Source of the DNA: Pseudonocardia sp. ICBG1293
GTDB lineage: Bacteria > Actinomycetota > Actinomycetes > Mycobacteriales > Pseudonocardiaceae
Direction: 5' to 3'
Assembly (NCBI RefSeq): GCF_020131355.1
Contig: NZ_JAHLEL010000044.1
Span: 558,001 to 622,000 of the forward strand
Length of the DNA: 64,000 nucleotides
Shown: positions 8,337-16,088 of the stretch, piece by piece
Layout of the letters: every line of letters starts with the position of its first letter
How positions within the stretch are numbered: position 1 is the stretch's first letter
Notes under the pieces: generated by a model
What the model was told of the DNA's origin: nothing
Seen by the model: only the letters and a program-made list of their open reading frames with translations
The model's database searches: none
Made by a program: the position numbers and the translations under genes

Positions 8337-9401
8337 TCACGCCGGGGGCGCGTCCGGGCCCGGGTCCCGGAGCCAGTCGGCGAGGCGGTCCGCCTCGTCG
8401 TCGACGGCGCGCCGGTCGGCGTCCGCGAGCGGGGCGAAGGGGGCGGTGACGACCCGGCCGTCCCGGTGCTCCCAGGTGCCCGCCACCCGGCCGTGCAGCA
8501 GGAAGGTCGGTGCCGACCGCGGCCGGTTCGTCGCGAAGACGTGGTGGCGGTGGGCGGCCGGCACGATCGCGGCGCCGGCGGCGTGCCCGAGCAGCAGCAC
8601 CGCGTCGAACGGGCCGAGCAGCCGCACCGGCAGCGGGGTGTCCGGGCCGGGCAGCGGACCGCGCGGGACGTCGAGCAGCTCGGTCCCGTCGACGGCGGCG
8701 AACCGGCGCAGGGGCGTCCCGGCCAGCGCGGCGCGTGCGACGCCGACCGGCCACCCGGCGAACCGGGCCACGTCCGGGGCGGAGGCGGGTCCGAACGCCC
8801 GCAGGTAGCGGCGGGCCAGCTCGGTCCGCGCGGCCGCGGGCTCCGGGCCGGGTCCGGTGGCCGGGGCGGGCCCGTACACGTGGGCGCGCGGGGTGGCCCA
8901 GGTGCCCGCCGGCGGGACCCGCACCAGCCCGACCCAGTGCTGCACGCCCGGGAACACCCCTGCGGGCAGACCGGCGTCGGCGAGTGCGGCGGTGATCTCG
9001 GCGTGCCGGCGCGGCCCGCCGGCGAGCAGCCCGCCGACGACGCGGGCCGCGGCGACCATGTCGGCCTCGGTGACGTCACGACGCAGCCGCAGCCAGTCGG
9101 CCCGCTGCTCGGCCCGGACCGCGGCGGTGAACACCGGGTGGTCGCGGCGGCCGAGCATGTGGATGGTCGACCGCATCGCCCACGCCTGCACCACGCGCCC
9201 GTCGTGCAGCATCGCGGTCAGCGTCGCGCGGTCGAAGCGGGCCAGCCGCGACCACAGCCCGAGGTAGCCCGACGGCGCGTGCTGGGTCTGCAGCCCCCCG
9301 ATCCGTTCCAGCGCGCGCGGCACCGTCAGGTCCGCGCGCCCGGTCAGGAGCTGGCGGGCGAGCAGGGCCCGCAGCCGGTCGTCGGCGGTGAGGACGCGCA
9401 C
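8337..9401 (-). CDS. Winged-helix DNA-binding-domain protein (HTH_42-like)
   Basis: The 354-residue protein matches the large winged-helix family related to E. coli YcaQ. It has an N-terminal segment LLARQLLTGRADLTVPRALERIGGLQTQHAPSGYLGLWSR and the typical VVQAWAMRSTIHMLGRRD. A mid-region of helices and the family-like LLGPFDAVLLLGH near residue 275 follow. Members of the YcaQ branch are DNA interstrand-crosslink glycosylases; many actinobacterial paralogues are uncharacterised, and this one belongs to the latter type. The GTG at 9401 was chosen because upstream sequence lacks conservation. The stop overlaps a possible start of the next gene. Confidence 0.78.
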   Translation of the reverse strand: MRVLTADDRLRALLARQLLTGRADLTVPRALERIGGLQTQHAPSGYLGLWSRLARFDRATLTAMLHDGRVVQAWAMRSTIHMLGRRDHPVFTAAVRAEQRADWLRLRRDVTEADMVAAARVVGGLLAGGPRRHAEITAALADAGLPAGVFPGVQHWVGLVRVPPAGTWATPRAHVYGPAPATGPGPEPAAARTELARRYLRAFGPASAPDVARFAGWPVGVARAALAGTPLRRFAAVDGTELLDVPRGPLPGPDTPLPVRLLGPFDAVLLLGHAAGAAIVPAAHRHHVFATNRPRSAPTFLLHGRVAGTWEHRDGRVVTAPFAPLADADRRAVDDEADRLADWLRDPGPDAPPA

Positions 9402-9417
9402 CCGGCGAGTGTGCCGG

Positions 9418-10554
9418 TCAGCCCGCCGTGCGGGCGTAGCGGTCCACCGGGCGGGCCAGCCCGAACCGGTCGCGCAGCGTGCCGTCGTAGGGAGCGGGCG
9501 TCCAGACGTCGCCGAGGGCGGGCAGCAGGCCGTCGACGATCTCGCCGACCCCGGACGGCAGCGCCAGCGGGACCAGGACGAACCCGTCGGCGGCACGCTC
9601 CTCGGCGGCGTCACGGAGCAGGGCGGCGAGCTCGGCCGGGGCACCGACGTGGCGCAGGGTCGCCGGGGCCGGATCGGCCCCCGCGGGGGCGAGCGCGTCG
9701 AGCTCGCGCAGCCGGGCGGCGGCGTCGTCGCCCAGCAGCGTCTCGACGTCGAGCAGCACGGTCACCTGCTCGGGGTCGCGCCCGGCCTCGGCGACGGCAC
9801 CGCGGACCCGGTCGCGGGCCTCGGCGGCAGCGGCGACGCTGTCGGCCGCGACCCGGACGACGTCGGCGTAGCGGCCGACGGTCGCCAGCGCCTCCGCCTC
9901 GTCGCCGCGCAGCACGGTCAGGGGCTGCCCCTGCGGCGGGCGCGGCGTGATCGACGGACCGGTCACGGAGAAGAACTCACCGGTGAAGTCGATGTGGTGG
10001 AGCCGGTCGCGGTCGACGAAGCGGCCGGTGGCGGCGGCGCGGATCTCGGCGTCGTCCTCCCAGGAGTCCCAGAGCCGCGCGGCGACCTCGATCACCTCGC
10101 CGGCCTCCCGCCACAGCGAGGCGGCGTCGCGGTCGGCGCGTGCCCGGCCGAACAGGTCGGCCTCGGCCTGCGTACGCGACACCTCGGGGTGCCAGCCGGC
10201 CCGCCCGGTGGACACGAAGTCCAGCGTGGCGACGGCCTTGGACAGGTGGAAGGGCTCGGTGTGGGTGACCGTCACGGCCGGCACGACCCCGATGCCGGGG
10301 ACGGCGGGCGCGACCCGTGCGGCGACGGCGACCGCGTCCAGCGTGCCCGGCGAGGAGGCCGGGTCGGCGCCGGGCGGCTGCAGGGAGTCGGGCAGTGCGA
10401 CGAGGTCGAGACCGCCGCGCGCCGCGGTCCGGACCAGGTCCAGGTGGTACGCGGCGGTGAACAGCCGGGCCGGGTCGGCGCCGCCGAGCCGCCACGCACC
10501 GGGGTGGCGCCCCGCCGCTCCGAGTTCGACCGCCAGGTGCAGACGTCCGCTCAC
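9418..10554 (-). CDS. Luciferase-like FMN-dependent monooxygenase
   Basis: The 378-residue protein is of the bacterial luciferase fold, in the NtaA/SnaA/DszA-like branch that uses FMNH2 from a separate reductase. Recognisable parts are FTAAYHLDLVRTAARGGLDLVALPDSLQ, the region VSTGRAGWHPEVS, and WDSWEDDAEI followed by DFTGEFFSVTGPSITPRPPQGQP, which is characteristic of this group. The substrate cannot be read from sequence; relatives oxidise nitrilotriacetate, sulfones or pristinamycin precursors. It lies 129 nt downstream of the pca regulator on the same strand. A flavin reductase-like gene is at 35965 but not adjacent. Confidence 0.88.
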   Translation of the reverse strand: MSGRLHLAVELGAAGRHPGAWRLGGADPARLFTAAYHLDLVRTAARGGLDLVALPDSLQPPGADPASSPGTLDAVAVAARVAPAVPGIGVVPAVTVTHTEPFHLSKAVATLDFVSTGRAGWHPEVSRTQAEADLFGRARADRDAASLWREAGEVIEVAARLWDSWEDDAEIRAAATGRFVDRDRLHHIDFTGEFFSVTGPSITPRPPQGQPLTVLRGDEAEALATVGRYADVVRVAADSVAAAAEARDRVRGAVAEAGRDPEQVTVLLDVETLLGDDAAARLRELDALAPAGADPAPATLRHVGAPAELAALLRDAAEERAADGFVLVPLALPSGVGEIVDGLLPALGDVWTPAPYDGTLRDRFGLARPVDRYARTAG

Positions 10555-10683
10555 CGTGCCTCCGCCTCTCGCCGTGTCGTCGCCCGCCGCGACGACTCGC
10601 GTGTGTCGACGCGCGTCGTGTCGCCGGGCCTCCTCTGGGCCAACCGGGCGCCGGGCGGAGGTGTTCCCGATCGCCGCTGCGGG

Positions 10684-11469
10684 TCAGCCCGTCGCGCGCA
10701 GGTCGGTCTCGATCGCGGTGGCGCAGGCGCGCAGCTCGGGCAGGATGTCCGCCCGCAGACCGTCGGCGTCGTTGCGGGACGCGTGGGTGGAGACGTTCGC
10801 GGCCGCGACGACCCGGCCGCTGCGGTCGTGCACGGGCACCGCGACCGAACGCAGCCCCGCCTCCAGCTCCTGGTCGACGACGCAGTGCCCGTCGGCGCGA
10901 ACCCGGTCCAGCTCGGTGCGCAGCCGTTCCGGGGTCGGGACGGTGTGCGCGGTCAGCGCCGAGGGCTCCAGCGTGGCGAGGTACGTGTCGAGGGTGGCGG
11001 GCGGGAGCGCGGCGAGCAGGACGCGGCCCATCGACGTGGCCCAGGCCGGGAAGCGGGTCCCGAGGGTGATCGTCACGCTCATGATCCGCGTCGTGGGGAC
11101 GCGGGCGACGTAGACCACGTCGTAGCCGGTCCGCGGGTCGCCGTCGAGCACCGACACCGACGCGGACTCGCGCACCGTCGCGACCAGGCGTTCCAGGTGC
11201 GGGGCGGCGATCTCGGGCAGGCCCATCGCGGACAGGTAGGACCAGCCCAGTTCCAGGACCCGCGGGGTGAGGGCGAACAGCCTGCCGTCGGTGCGGACGT
11301 AGCCCTCCTCGACGAGGGTGAGCAGGAACCGGCGCGCCGCGGCGCGGGTCAGCCCGGTGGCACGGGCGACGTCGGCGAGGGTCTGCTGCGGCCGTTGCGC
11401 GTCGAAGGACCGGATGACGGCCAGCCCGCGGGCCAGCGAGCGGACCTGCTCGGTGCGCGGTGCGCTCAT
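10684..11469 (-). CDS. pcaR: IclR-family regulator, PcaR/PobR-like
   Basis: The 261-residue regulator has an N-terminal winged helix (RGLAVIRSFDAQRPQQTLADVARATGLTRAAARRFLLTLVEEGYV) and a C-terminal IclR effector domain containing DQELEAGLRSVAVPV. The wording of the N-terminus matches PcaR/PobR/PcaU regulators of the beta-ketoadipate pathway. Its ATG overlaps the pcaB stop (ATGA), so it is co-translated with pcaB. Inferred targets are pcaB itself and pcaIJ, since both promoters share the motif described at 12618 and 14623. The ligand is unknown; beta-ketoadipate or protocatechuate are typical of the family. Confidence 0.85.
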   Translation of the reverse strand: MSAPRTEQVRSLARGLAVIRSFDAQRPQQTLADVARATGLTRAAARRFLLTLVEEGYVRTDGRLFALTPRVLELGWSYLSAMGLPEIAAPHLERLVATVRESASVSVLDGDPRTGYDVVYVARVPTTRIMSVTITLGTRFPAWATSMGRVLLAALPPATLDTYLATLEPSALTAHTVPTPERLRTELDRVRADGHCVVDQELEAGLRSVAVPVHDRSGRVVAAANVSTHASRNDADGLRADILPELRACATAIETDLRATG

Positions 11470-12617
11470 CCGGGCCGCCCGGCGAGCGCGGTGTCGACCA
11501 GGTCGGCGGCGTGCCCGGTGCCCTGGCCCTGGGCGCCCGCGGCGAGGGCCAGATTGCGCGCCATCGCGTCGGGGTGCACCTGCAGTCCCTCCAGGCTCAC
11601 CCGGAGCCGGGCCGCGGCCCCCGCGGTGACCCGCAGCAGCGCGACGAGGGTCTCCCACTCGGCGTGCCAGGCCCCGGCCGCGCGCTGGAACTCCTGTTCC
11701 GCGCCGGCCAGCAGCGTCGCGACCAGTCCGGGCGCGCGCTTCGCCGCGCCACGGGCGGTGACGGCGGCGGCGGGGTTGCGTTTGTGCGGCATCGACGACG
11801 AGTCCCCCGGCGCCGACTCCGACACCTCGCCGAGCTCGGTGGCCGAGAGCAGCACGACGTCGCCCGCGGGTTTCGCGCAGGCCCCGGCGGCGACCCCGAG
11901 TGCTCCGGCGAGCTCGCCGACCCGGCTGCGTTCGGTGTGCCACGGCACGCCCTGCGGGGCGAGCCCGAGCCGCGCGGCCAGCGCGTCGGCGACCGCCGGG
12001 CCGTGCGGGTGGAGCGCCGCGAGGGTGCCCGCGGCGCCGCCGTAGGAGACCGGCAGGGCGTCGAGGACCCGGTCGAGGCCGGTGCGGGCCCGGTCCAGCC
12101 CGGTGCACCAGGTGACGGCGACCAGGCCGAAGGTGGTGGGCAGCGCCTGCTGGCCGAGGGTGCGGGCGGCACACGGGGTGTCGCGGTGCGCCGCGCCGAG
12201 CGCGGCCGCGGCGTCGGCGCAGGCGGTGAGCTCGCCGACGATGCGGTGCCCGGCCCGGCGGGTGAGCAGCATCAGCGCGGTGTCCATGACGTCCTGGCTG
12301 GTGGCACCCGGGTGCACCGCCCGCTCGGCGCCCGGCTGGATCCGGGCGGCGGCCGCCTTGAGCCGCCGGACCAGCGGGATCACCGGGTTGCCACCCTCGA
12401 CCGACTCGGTGGCCAGCGTGTGCGGGTCGACCCCGGCGACCGCGGCGACGGCCCGCTCGACGGCGTCGGCGTCGTGCCCGGTGACCGCACCCGCCTCGGC
12501 GGCGACGGCCGACAGGGCCAGCTCGACCTCCAGCAGTGCGGCGATCCACGCACCGTCGTCGAGCAGACCGTCGACCCGGTCGGTGCCGGACAGCGGCCCG
12601 AAGAGTGTGTTCGCCAT
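11466..12617 (-). CDS. pcaB: 3-carboxy-cis,cis-muconate cycloisomerase PcaB
   Basis: Lactonises 3-carboxy-cis,cis-muconate in the protocatechuate branch of the beta-ketoadipate pathway. The 383-residue protein belongs to the fumarase/aspartase superfamily. It has HPGATSQDVMDT (102-113) and the flexible signature loop GDSSSMPHKRNP (271-282), which carries the catalytic serine. The ATG at 12617 lies 7 nt after a -10 box, so the mRNA is probably leaderless. Notably, pcaHG (dioxygenase) and pcaDC are not next to it. Only the regulator and, 2 kb away, pcaIJ are present, so the pathway is split on the chromosome. Confidence 0.93.
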   Translation of the reverse strand: MANTLFGPLSGTDRVDGLLDDGAWIAALLEVELALSAVAAEAGAVTGHDADAVERAVAAVAGVDPHTLATESVEGGNPVIPLVRRLKAAAARIQPGAERAVHPGATSQDVMDTALMLLTRRAGHRIVGELTACADAAAALGAAHRDTPCAARTLGQQALPTTFGLVAVTWCTGLDRARTGLDRVLDALPVSYGGAAGTLAALHPHGPAVADALAARLGLAPQGVPWHTERSRVGELAGALGVAAGACAKPAGDVVLLSATELGEVSESAPGDSSSMPHKRNPAAAVTARGAAKRAPGLVATLLAGAEQEFQRAAGAWHAEWETLVALLRVTAGAAARLRVSLEGLQVHPDAMARNLALAAGAQGQGTGHAADLVDTALAGRPG

Positions 12618-12633
12618 GCGTACAAGCGTACGG
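12618..12633 (-). promoter_or_regulatory. pcaB -10 box overlapped by candidate PcaR operator
   Basis: Read on the minus strand, TACGCT (12630-12625) is followed by 7 nt and the pcaB ATG. The overlapping sequence GTACGCTTGTACGC is nearly identical to GAACGCTTGTGCG at 14623-14635, which overlaps the pcaI -35 box. The common core NACGCTTGTNCG is a candidate binding site for the IclR regulator encoded by the same operon. Confidence 0.55.
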
Positions 12634-12691
12634 CCTGCGACCGCCGGGGAGAAGGACGGTGCGCGAGCCCCGGCAGGCAGAATGACCCGAC

Positions 12692-13339
12692 GTGCTGACC
12701 CACATCCTGCTCGACCTCGACGGCACCCTCGTCGACTCCGCCTCCGGGATCCTCGGCTCCCTGCGCCGCGCGATCGACGAGGTGGGCCTGGACGTCCCCG
12801 ACTCCGCGCTCGGCACACACCTGCTCGGCCCGCCGATGTACCGCAGCCTGCCCCCGATCCTCGGCGAGGACGGCACCGCCGCGGGGCTGCCGGTCTACCG
12901 CCGGATCTACGGCGACGAGAACGGCTGCCTGGACGGCACGCCCTACCCGGGCGTCGAGACGCTGCTGCGCGGGCTGTCGTCGGCCGGCGTCACGATGGCC
13001 CTGGCCACCAGCAAGGGCGAGGTGTCGGCGCACAAGATCCTCGCCCACCACGGCTGGACCGACCTGTTCACCGAGATCGTCGGCGACACCCGCGAGGCGG
13101 CCCGGCCGACCAAGGGGGCCGTCGTCGCCGAGGCGCTGCGCCGGCTCGGGCACCCCTCCGGGCCCGACGAGCCGCTGATGGTCGGTGACCGGCTGCACAA
13201 CGTCGAGGGCGCCGCCGAGCACGGTCTGCGCTGCGTCGGGGCGGGCTGGGGCTACGCCGAGCCCGGCGAGCTGGTCGCGGCCGGCGCGACCGCCGTGTAC
13301 GGCTCCGCGGACGAGCTCCGGGTCGCACTGCTGGGCTGA
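12692..13339 (+). CDS. HAD-family hydrolase, phosphoglycolate phosphatase-like
   Basis: The 215-residue haloacid dehalogenase phosphatase has the nucleophile motif LDLDGTLVDS (7-16), a small helical cap, motif II ALATSKG, and the motif III/IV region with Lys followed by LMVGDRLHNVEGA. The subgroup resembles Gph/PgmB-type phosphatases; the exact substrate cannot be told. It is divergent from pcaB, and the GTG at 12692 has an imperfect -10 (CAGAAT) 8 nt upstream, consistent with leaderless transcription. Nothing links it functionally to the pca genes except proximity. Confidence 0.88.
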   Translation: MLTHILLDLDGTLVDSASGILGSLRRAIDEVGLDVPDSALGTHLLGPPMYRSLPPILGEDGTAAGLPVYRRIYGDENGCLDGTPYPGVETLLRGLSSAGVTMALATSKGEVSAHKILAHHGWTDLFTEIVGDTREAARPTKGAVVAEALRRLGHPSGPDEPLMVGDRLHNVEGAAEHGLRCVGAGWGYAEPGELVAAGATAVYGSADELRVALLG

Positions 13340-13473
13340 CCGGGTGATCCGGTCCGGCGCGACGGCGCATCCGCGGCGGCCCGGAGCGCGCGGCTCCTCA
13401 GCTGAGACCCGGCCGGCCGGACCCGTCCGTCCGGCCCGTGCCGGGGAGGCGGACGGGCCGATATACACCGGAC

Positions 13474-14376
13474 ATGACGGTCGTCGCGCTGTACCGGTAT
13501 CCGGTCAAGTCGATGCTCGGGGAGTCCCTGACCCGGGCCACCATCACCGAACGGGGCCTGCTGGGCGACCGCGCCTACGCGGTGCTCGACACCGCGACCG
13601 GGATCATCGCCAGCGCGAAGGTGCCCAAGCGCTGGCTCGGGCTGCTCAGCTTCTCGGCCCGGTTCGTCGCCGAGCCGGTGCCCGGGGAGCCGCTGCCGCC
13701 GGTCGAGATCACCTTCCCGGACGGCTCGGTCCTGCGCAGCGACGACGAGGGACTCGACACCGCGCTGTCCGCCGCGCTCGGCCGTGACGTGTCGCTGATC
13801 TCGGTGCCGCCCGAGGGCAGCTACTTCGAGGAGCTGTGGCCCGACATCGAGGGGCTGACCCCGCAGCAGCTCGCACCCCGCAAGCTGATCGAGGACACCA
13901 CGACCCGGCACGAGGACTCCGGCGAGGTGATCAGCCGGTTCGACATCTCCGCGTTCGGCGCCCCGGGCACGTTCTTCGACCTGTCCTCGCTGCACGTGCT
14001 CACCGAGTCCACCCTGGACAGGCTGCGCGAGCTGAACCCGGACGCGACCTTCGACCCACTGCGCTACCGCCCCAACATCGTGCTGCGCGACGACGACGCC
14101 GGGTTCGTCGAGAACGACTGGCCCGGCAGCACCTCGGCGATCGGTGACGAAGCCCGCGTCACCTTCTCCTTCGCCACCATGCGCTGCGTCATGACGACGC
14201 TCCCCCAGGGCGACCTGCCCGACGATCCGGACACCCTGCGCACGGTCGCGAAGCACAACCGCATCGAGATCCCCCAGGTCGGCGGGGTCTGGGCGTGCGC
14301 GGGGGTGTACGCCGAGGTCGCCGCGGCCGGTGAGGTCGCCGTCGGCGACCCGCACACCGCACCCGCACCGGCCTGA
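13474..14376 (+). CDS. MOSC domain protein with beta-barrel N-terminus
   Basis: The 300-residue protein combines a MOSC N-terminal beta-barrel domain (ALYRYPVKSMLGESL) with a C-terminal MOSC domain. The family binds molybdenum cofactor and includes mARC/YcbX, which reduce N-hydroxylated compounds. The cofactor-ligand cysteine is probably Cys238 in MRCVMTTLPQGDL. The start was moved from an upstream in-frame codon to ATG 13474 because the protein then begins at the conserved barrel. TATACA lies 6 nt before it, a possible leaderless -10. The electron donor is unknown. It is followed by a large hairpin. Confidence 0.85.
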   Translation: MTVVALYRYPVKSMLGESLTRATITERGLLGDRAYAVLDTATGIIASAKVPKRWLGLLSFSARFVAEPVPGEPLPPVEITFPDGSVLRSDDEGLDTALSAALGRDVSLISVPPEGSYFEELWPDIEGLTPQQLAPRKLIEDTTTRHEDSGEVISRFDISAFGAPGTFFDLSSLHVLTESTLDRLRELNPDATFDPLRYRPNIVLRDDDAGFVENDWPGSTSAIGDEARVTFSFATMRCVMTTLPQGDLPDDPDTLRTVAKHNRIEIPQVGGVWACAGVYAEVAAAGEVAVGDPHTAPAPA

Positions 14377-14431
14377 CCACCGCCCGCACGGCCCGGCCGC
14401 GGTGCGAGCCGGGCCGAGCCGGCGGCGGTCG

Positions 14432-14490
14432 CCGAGATGCAGCTCAGCGGGGATGTGGGGCACTCCCGGCCCCGCTGATCTGCATCTCGG
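14432..14490. repeat. Large hairpin: 21-bp inverted repeat with 17-nt loop
   Basis: Arms at 14432-14452 (starting CCGAGATGCAG) and 14470-14490 are complementary at 20 of 21 positions. It lies 55 nt downstream of the MOSC gene and 190 nt before pcaI. It could terminate the MOSC transcript, but the stem is longer and richer in A/T than the terminators of this window and has no T-run. It may be a dispersed palindromic element. Confidence 0.7.
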
Positions 14491-14622
14491 TGGTTCGACG
14501 CGGGCGGCGGCGACGGGACGGTCGCCGCAGGCCCCTGCTCCGGGGACTCCGTCTCGGGAGCTCCCTCGCACAGCCCTGAACCGCATCGCGGCGTGGACGC
14601 CACCCATAGGTGTTCGCACAGC

Positions 14623-14657
14623 GAACGCTTGTGCGTCTGACGTACCCCGCGTAGCGT
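14623..14657 (+). promoter_or_regulatory. pcaIJ promoter with candidate PcaR operator
   Basis: TTGTGC (14629-14634) and TAGCGT (14652-14657) are spaced by 17 nt, a good sigma-70-type promoter. The -35 box lies inside GAACGCTTGTGCG, matching the motif over the pcaB -10. An overlapping inverted repeat, GTTCG-N5-CGAAC, starts at 14612. GGAGGT at 14668-14673 is the ribosome-binding site for ATG 14679. Confidence 0.6.
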
Positions 14658-14678
14658 CCTCGTCGACGGAGGTGCGTG

Positions 14679-15428
14679 ATGGACAAGGTGGTGGCATCCG
14701 CCGCGGACGCGGTCGCCGACATCGGCGACGGGTCGTCGCTCGCGGTCGGCGGGTTCGGCATGTCCGGGGTCCCGACGGTGCTGATCGCGGCGCTGCTGGA
14801 CCGGGGCGCGACGGACCTGGAGACGATCTCGAACAACCTGGGCGTCGACGGCTTCGGCCTCGGCACCCTGCTCGCCGCCGGACGGATCCGGCGCACGATC
14901 GGCTCCTACGTCGGCAACAACAAGGAGTTCGCCCGTCAGTACCTGGCCGGTGAGCTGGAGCTGGAGCTGACCCCGCAGGGCACCCTGGCCGAGCGGCTGC
15001 GGGCGGGCGGTGCGGGCATCCCGGCGTTCTACACCCCGGCCGGGGTGGGGACGCTGGTCGCCGAGGGCGGGCTGCCCTGGCGCTACGCGGCCGACGGCTC
15101 GGTCGCCGTCGAGTCCCCCGCGAAGGAGACCCGCGAGTTCGACGGCGTGCGCTACGTCCTCGAGCGGGCGCTCACCCCGGACTTCGCGCTGGTCCACGCC
15201 CGCCGGGGCGACCGGCACGGCAACCTCATGTTCCGGCGCTCCGCACGCAACTTCAACCCGGACTGCGCGGCCGCGGGCCGGATCACGATCGCCCAGGTCG
15301 AGCACCTGGTCGAGCCCGGCGAGCTGGACCCCGACGAGATCCACACCCCGGGCATCCACGTGCAGCGGGTCCTGCACGTGCCCGACGCCGAGAAGCCGGT
15401 CGAGTTCAGGACGGTGCGCGACTCATGA
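14679..15428 (+). CDS. pcaI: 3-oxoacid CoA-transferase subunit A (PcaI/ScoA-type)
   Basis: Alpha subunit of a class I CoA-transferase that moves CoA from succinyl-CoA to 3-oxoadipate (PcaI) or acetoacetate (ScoA). The 249 residues contain the family landmarks VGGFGMSGVPTVLI, TISNNLG, GSYVGNNKEF and TPAGVGTLVAEG. Sequence alone does not separate the two substrates. The nearby pcaB/pcaR and the shared operator favour 3-oxoadipate. The ATG has a strong GGAGGT site at 5-nt spacing, and the stop overlaps the next start (ATGA). It probably works as an alpha2beta2 complex with the gene at 15425. Confidence 0.88.
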   Translation: MDKVVASAADAVADIGDGSSLAVGGFGMSGVPTVLIAALLDRGATDLETISNNLGVDGFGLGTLLAAGRIRRTIGSYVGNNKEFARQYLAGELELELTPQGTLAERLRAGGAGIPAFYTPAGVGTLVAEGGLPWRYAADGSVAVESPAKETREFDGVRYVLERALTPDFALVHARRGDRHGNLMFRRSARNFNPDCAAAGRITIAQVEHLVEPGELDPDEIHTPGIHVQRVLHVPDAEKPVEFRTVRDS

Positions 15429-16051
15429 GCCTCACCCGCGACGAGATGGCCGCCCGGGTGGCCCGGGAGCTGCCCGACGGCTCCTACGTCAACCTCGGCA
15501 TCGGCATGCCGACCCTGGTCCCCGGCCACATCCCCCACGACCGCACGGTGGTGCTGCACTCGGAGAACGGGATCCTCGGCGTCGGCCCCTACCCCACCGA
15601 CGACGAGGTCGACGCCGACCTCATCAACGCCGGCAAGGAGACCGTGACCGTCGCCGACGGCGCCGCGTTCTTCGGGTCCGCGGAGAGCTTCGGCCAGATC
15701 CGGGCCGGGAAGCTCGACGTCGCCGTCCTGGGCGGGATGGAGGTCGCCGCGAACGGCGACCTGGCGAACTGGGCCGTCCCCGGAAAGATGATCAAGGGGA
15801 TGGGCGGGGCGATGGACCTCGTGCACGGCGCGCGCTCGGTGATCGTGATGATGGACCACGTCGCCAGGGACGGGTCCCCCAAGATCGTCGAACGGTGCTC
15901 GCTGCCGATCACCGGGCTGGGCTGCGTCACGAAGATCGTCACCGACCTCGCGGTCATCGACGTGACACCGGACGGGCTCACGCTGGTCGAGACCGCGCCC
16001 GGCGTCACCGCCGAGGAGGTACGCGAGAAGACCGGGGCGCCGCTGGCGTGA
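15425..16051 (+). CDS. pcaJ: 3-oxoacid CoA-transferase subunit B (PcaJ/ScoB-type)
   Basis: Beta subunit carrying the catalytic glutamate, in the stretch VVLHSENGILGVGPYP near residue 45 (SENG motif). The 208 residues also include the N-terminal VNLGIGMPTLVPGHIP and GAMDLVHGARSVIVMMDHV. Start and stop overlap by 4 nt with the alpha subunit, so expression is coupled at equal dose. It ends one base before a perfect hairpin terminator. The 3-oxoadipate versus acetoacetate question is the same as for the partner. Confidence 0.88.
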   Translation: MSLTRDEMAARVARELPDGSYVNLGIGMPTLVPGHIPHDRTVVLHSENGILGVGPYPTDDEVDADLINAGKETVTVADGAAFFGSAESFGQIRAGKLDVAVLGGMEVAANGDLANWAVPGKMIKGMGGAMDLVHGARSVIVMMDHVARDGSPKIVERCSLPITGLGCVTKIVTDLAVIDVTPDGLTLVETAPGVTAEEVREKTGAPLA

Positions 16052-16080
16052 ACGCGTCCCGGGGCGGCCCCGGGACGCGT
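16052..16080. terminator. Perfect 13-bp hairpin terminator
   Basis: ACGCGTCCCGGGG (16052-16064) and its exact complement (16068-16080) flank a 3-nt loop. It lies between the convergent ends of pcaJ (16051) and the P450 gene (16089), and so can serve both strands. Confidence 0.8.
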
Positions 16081-16088
16081 CCCACCCG

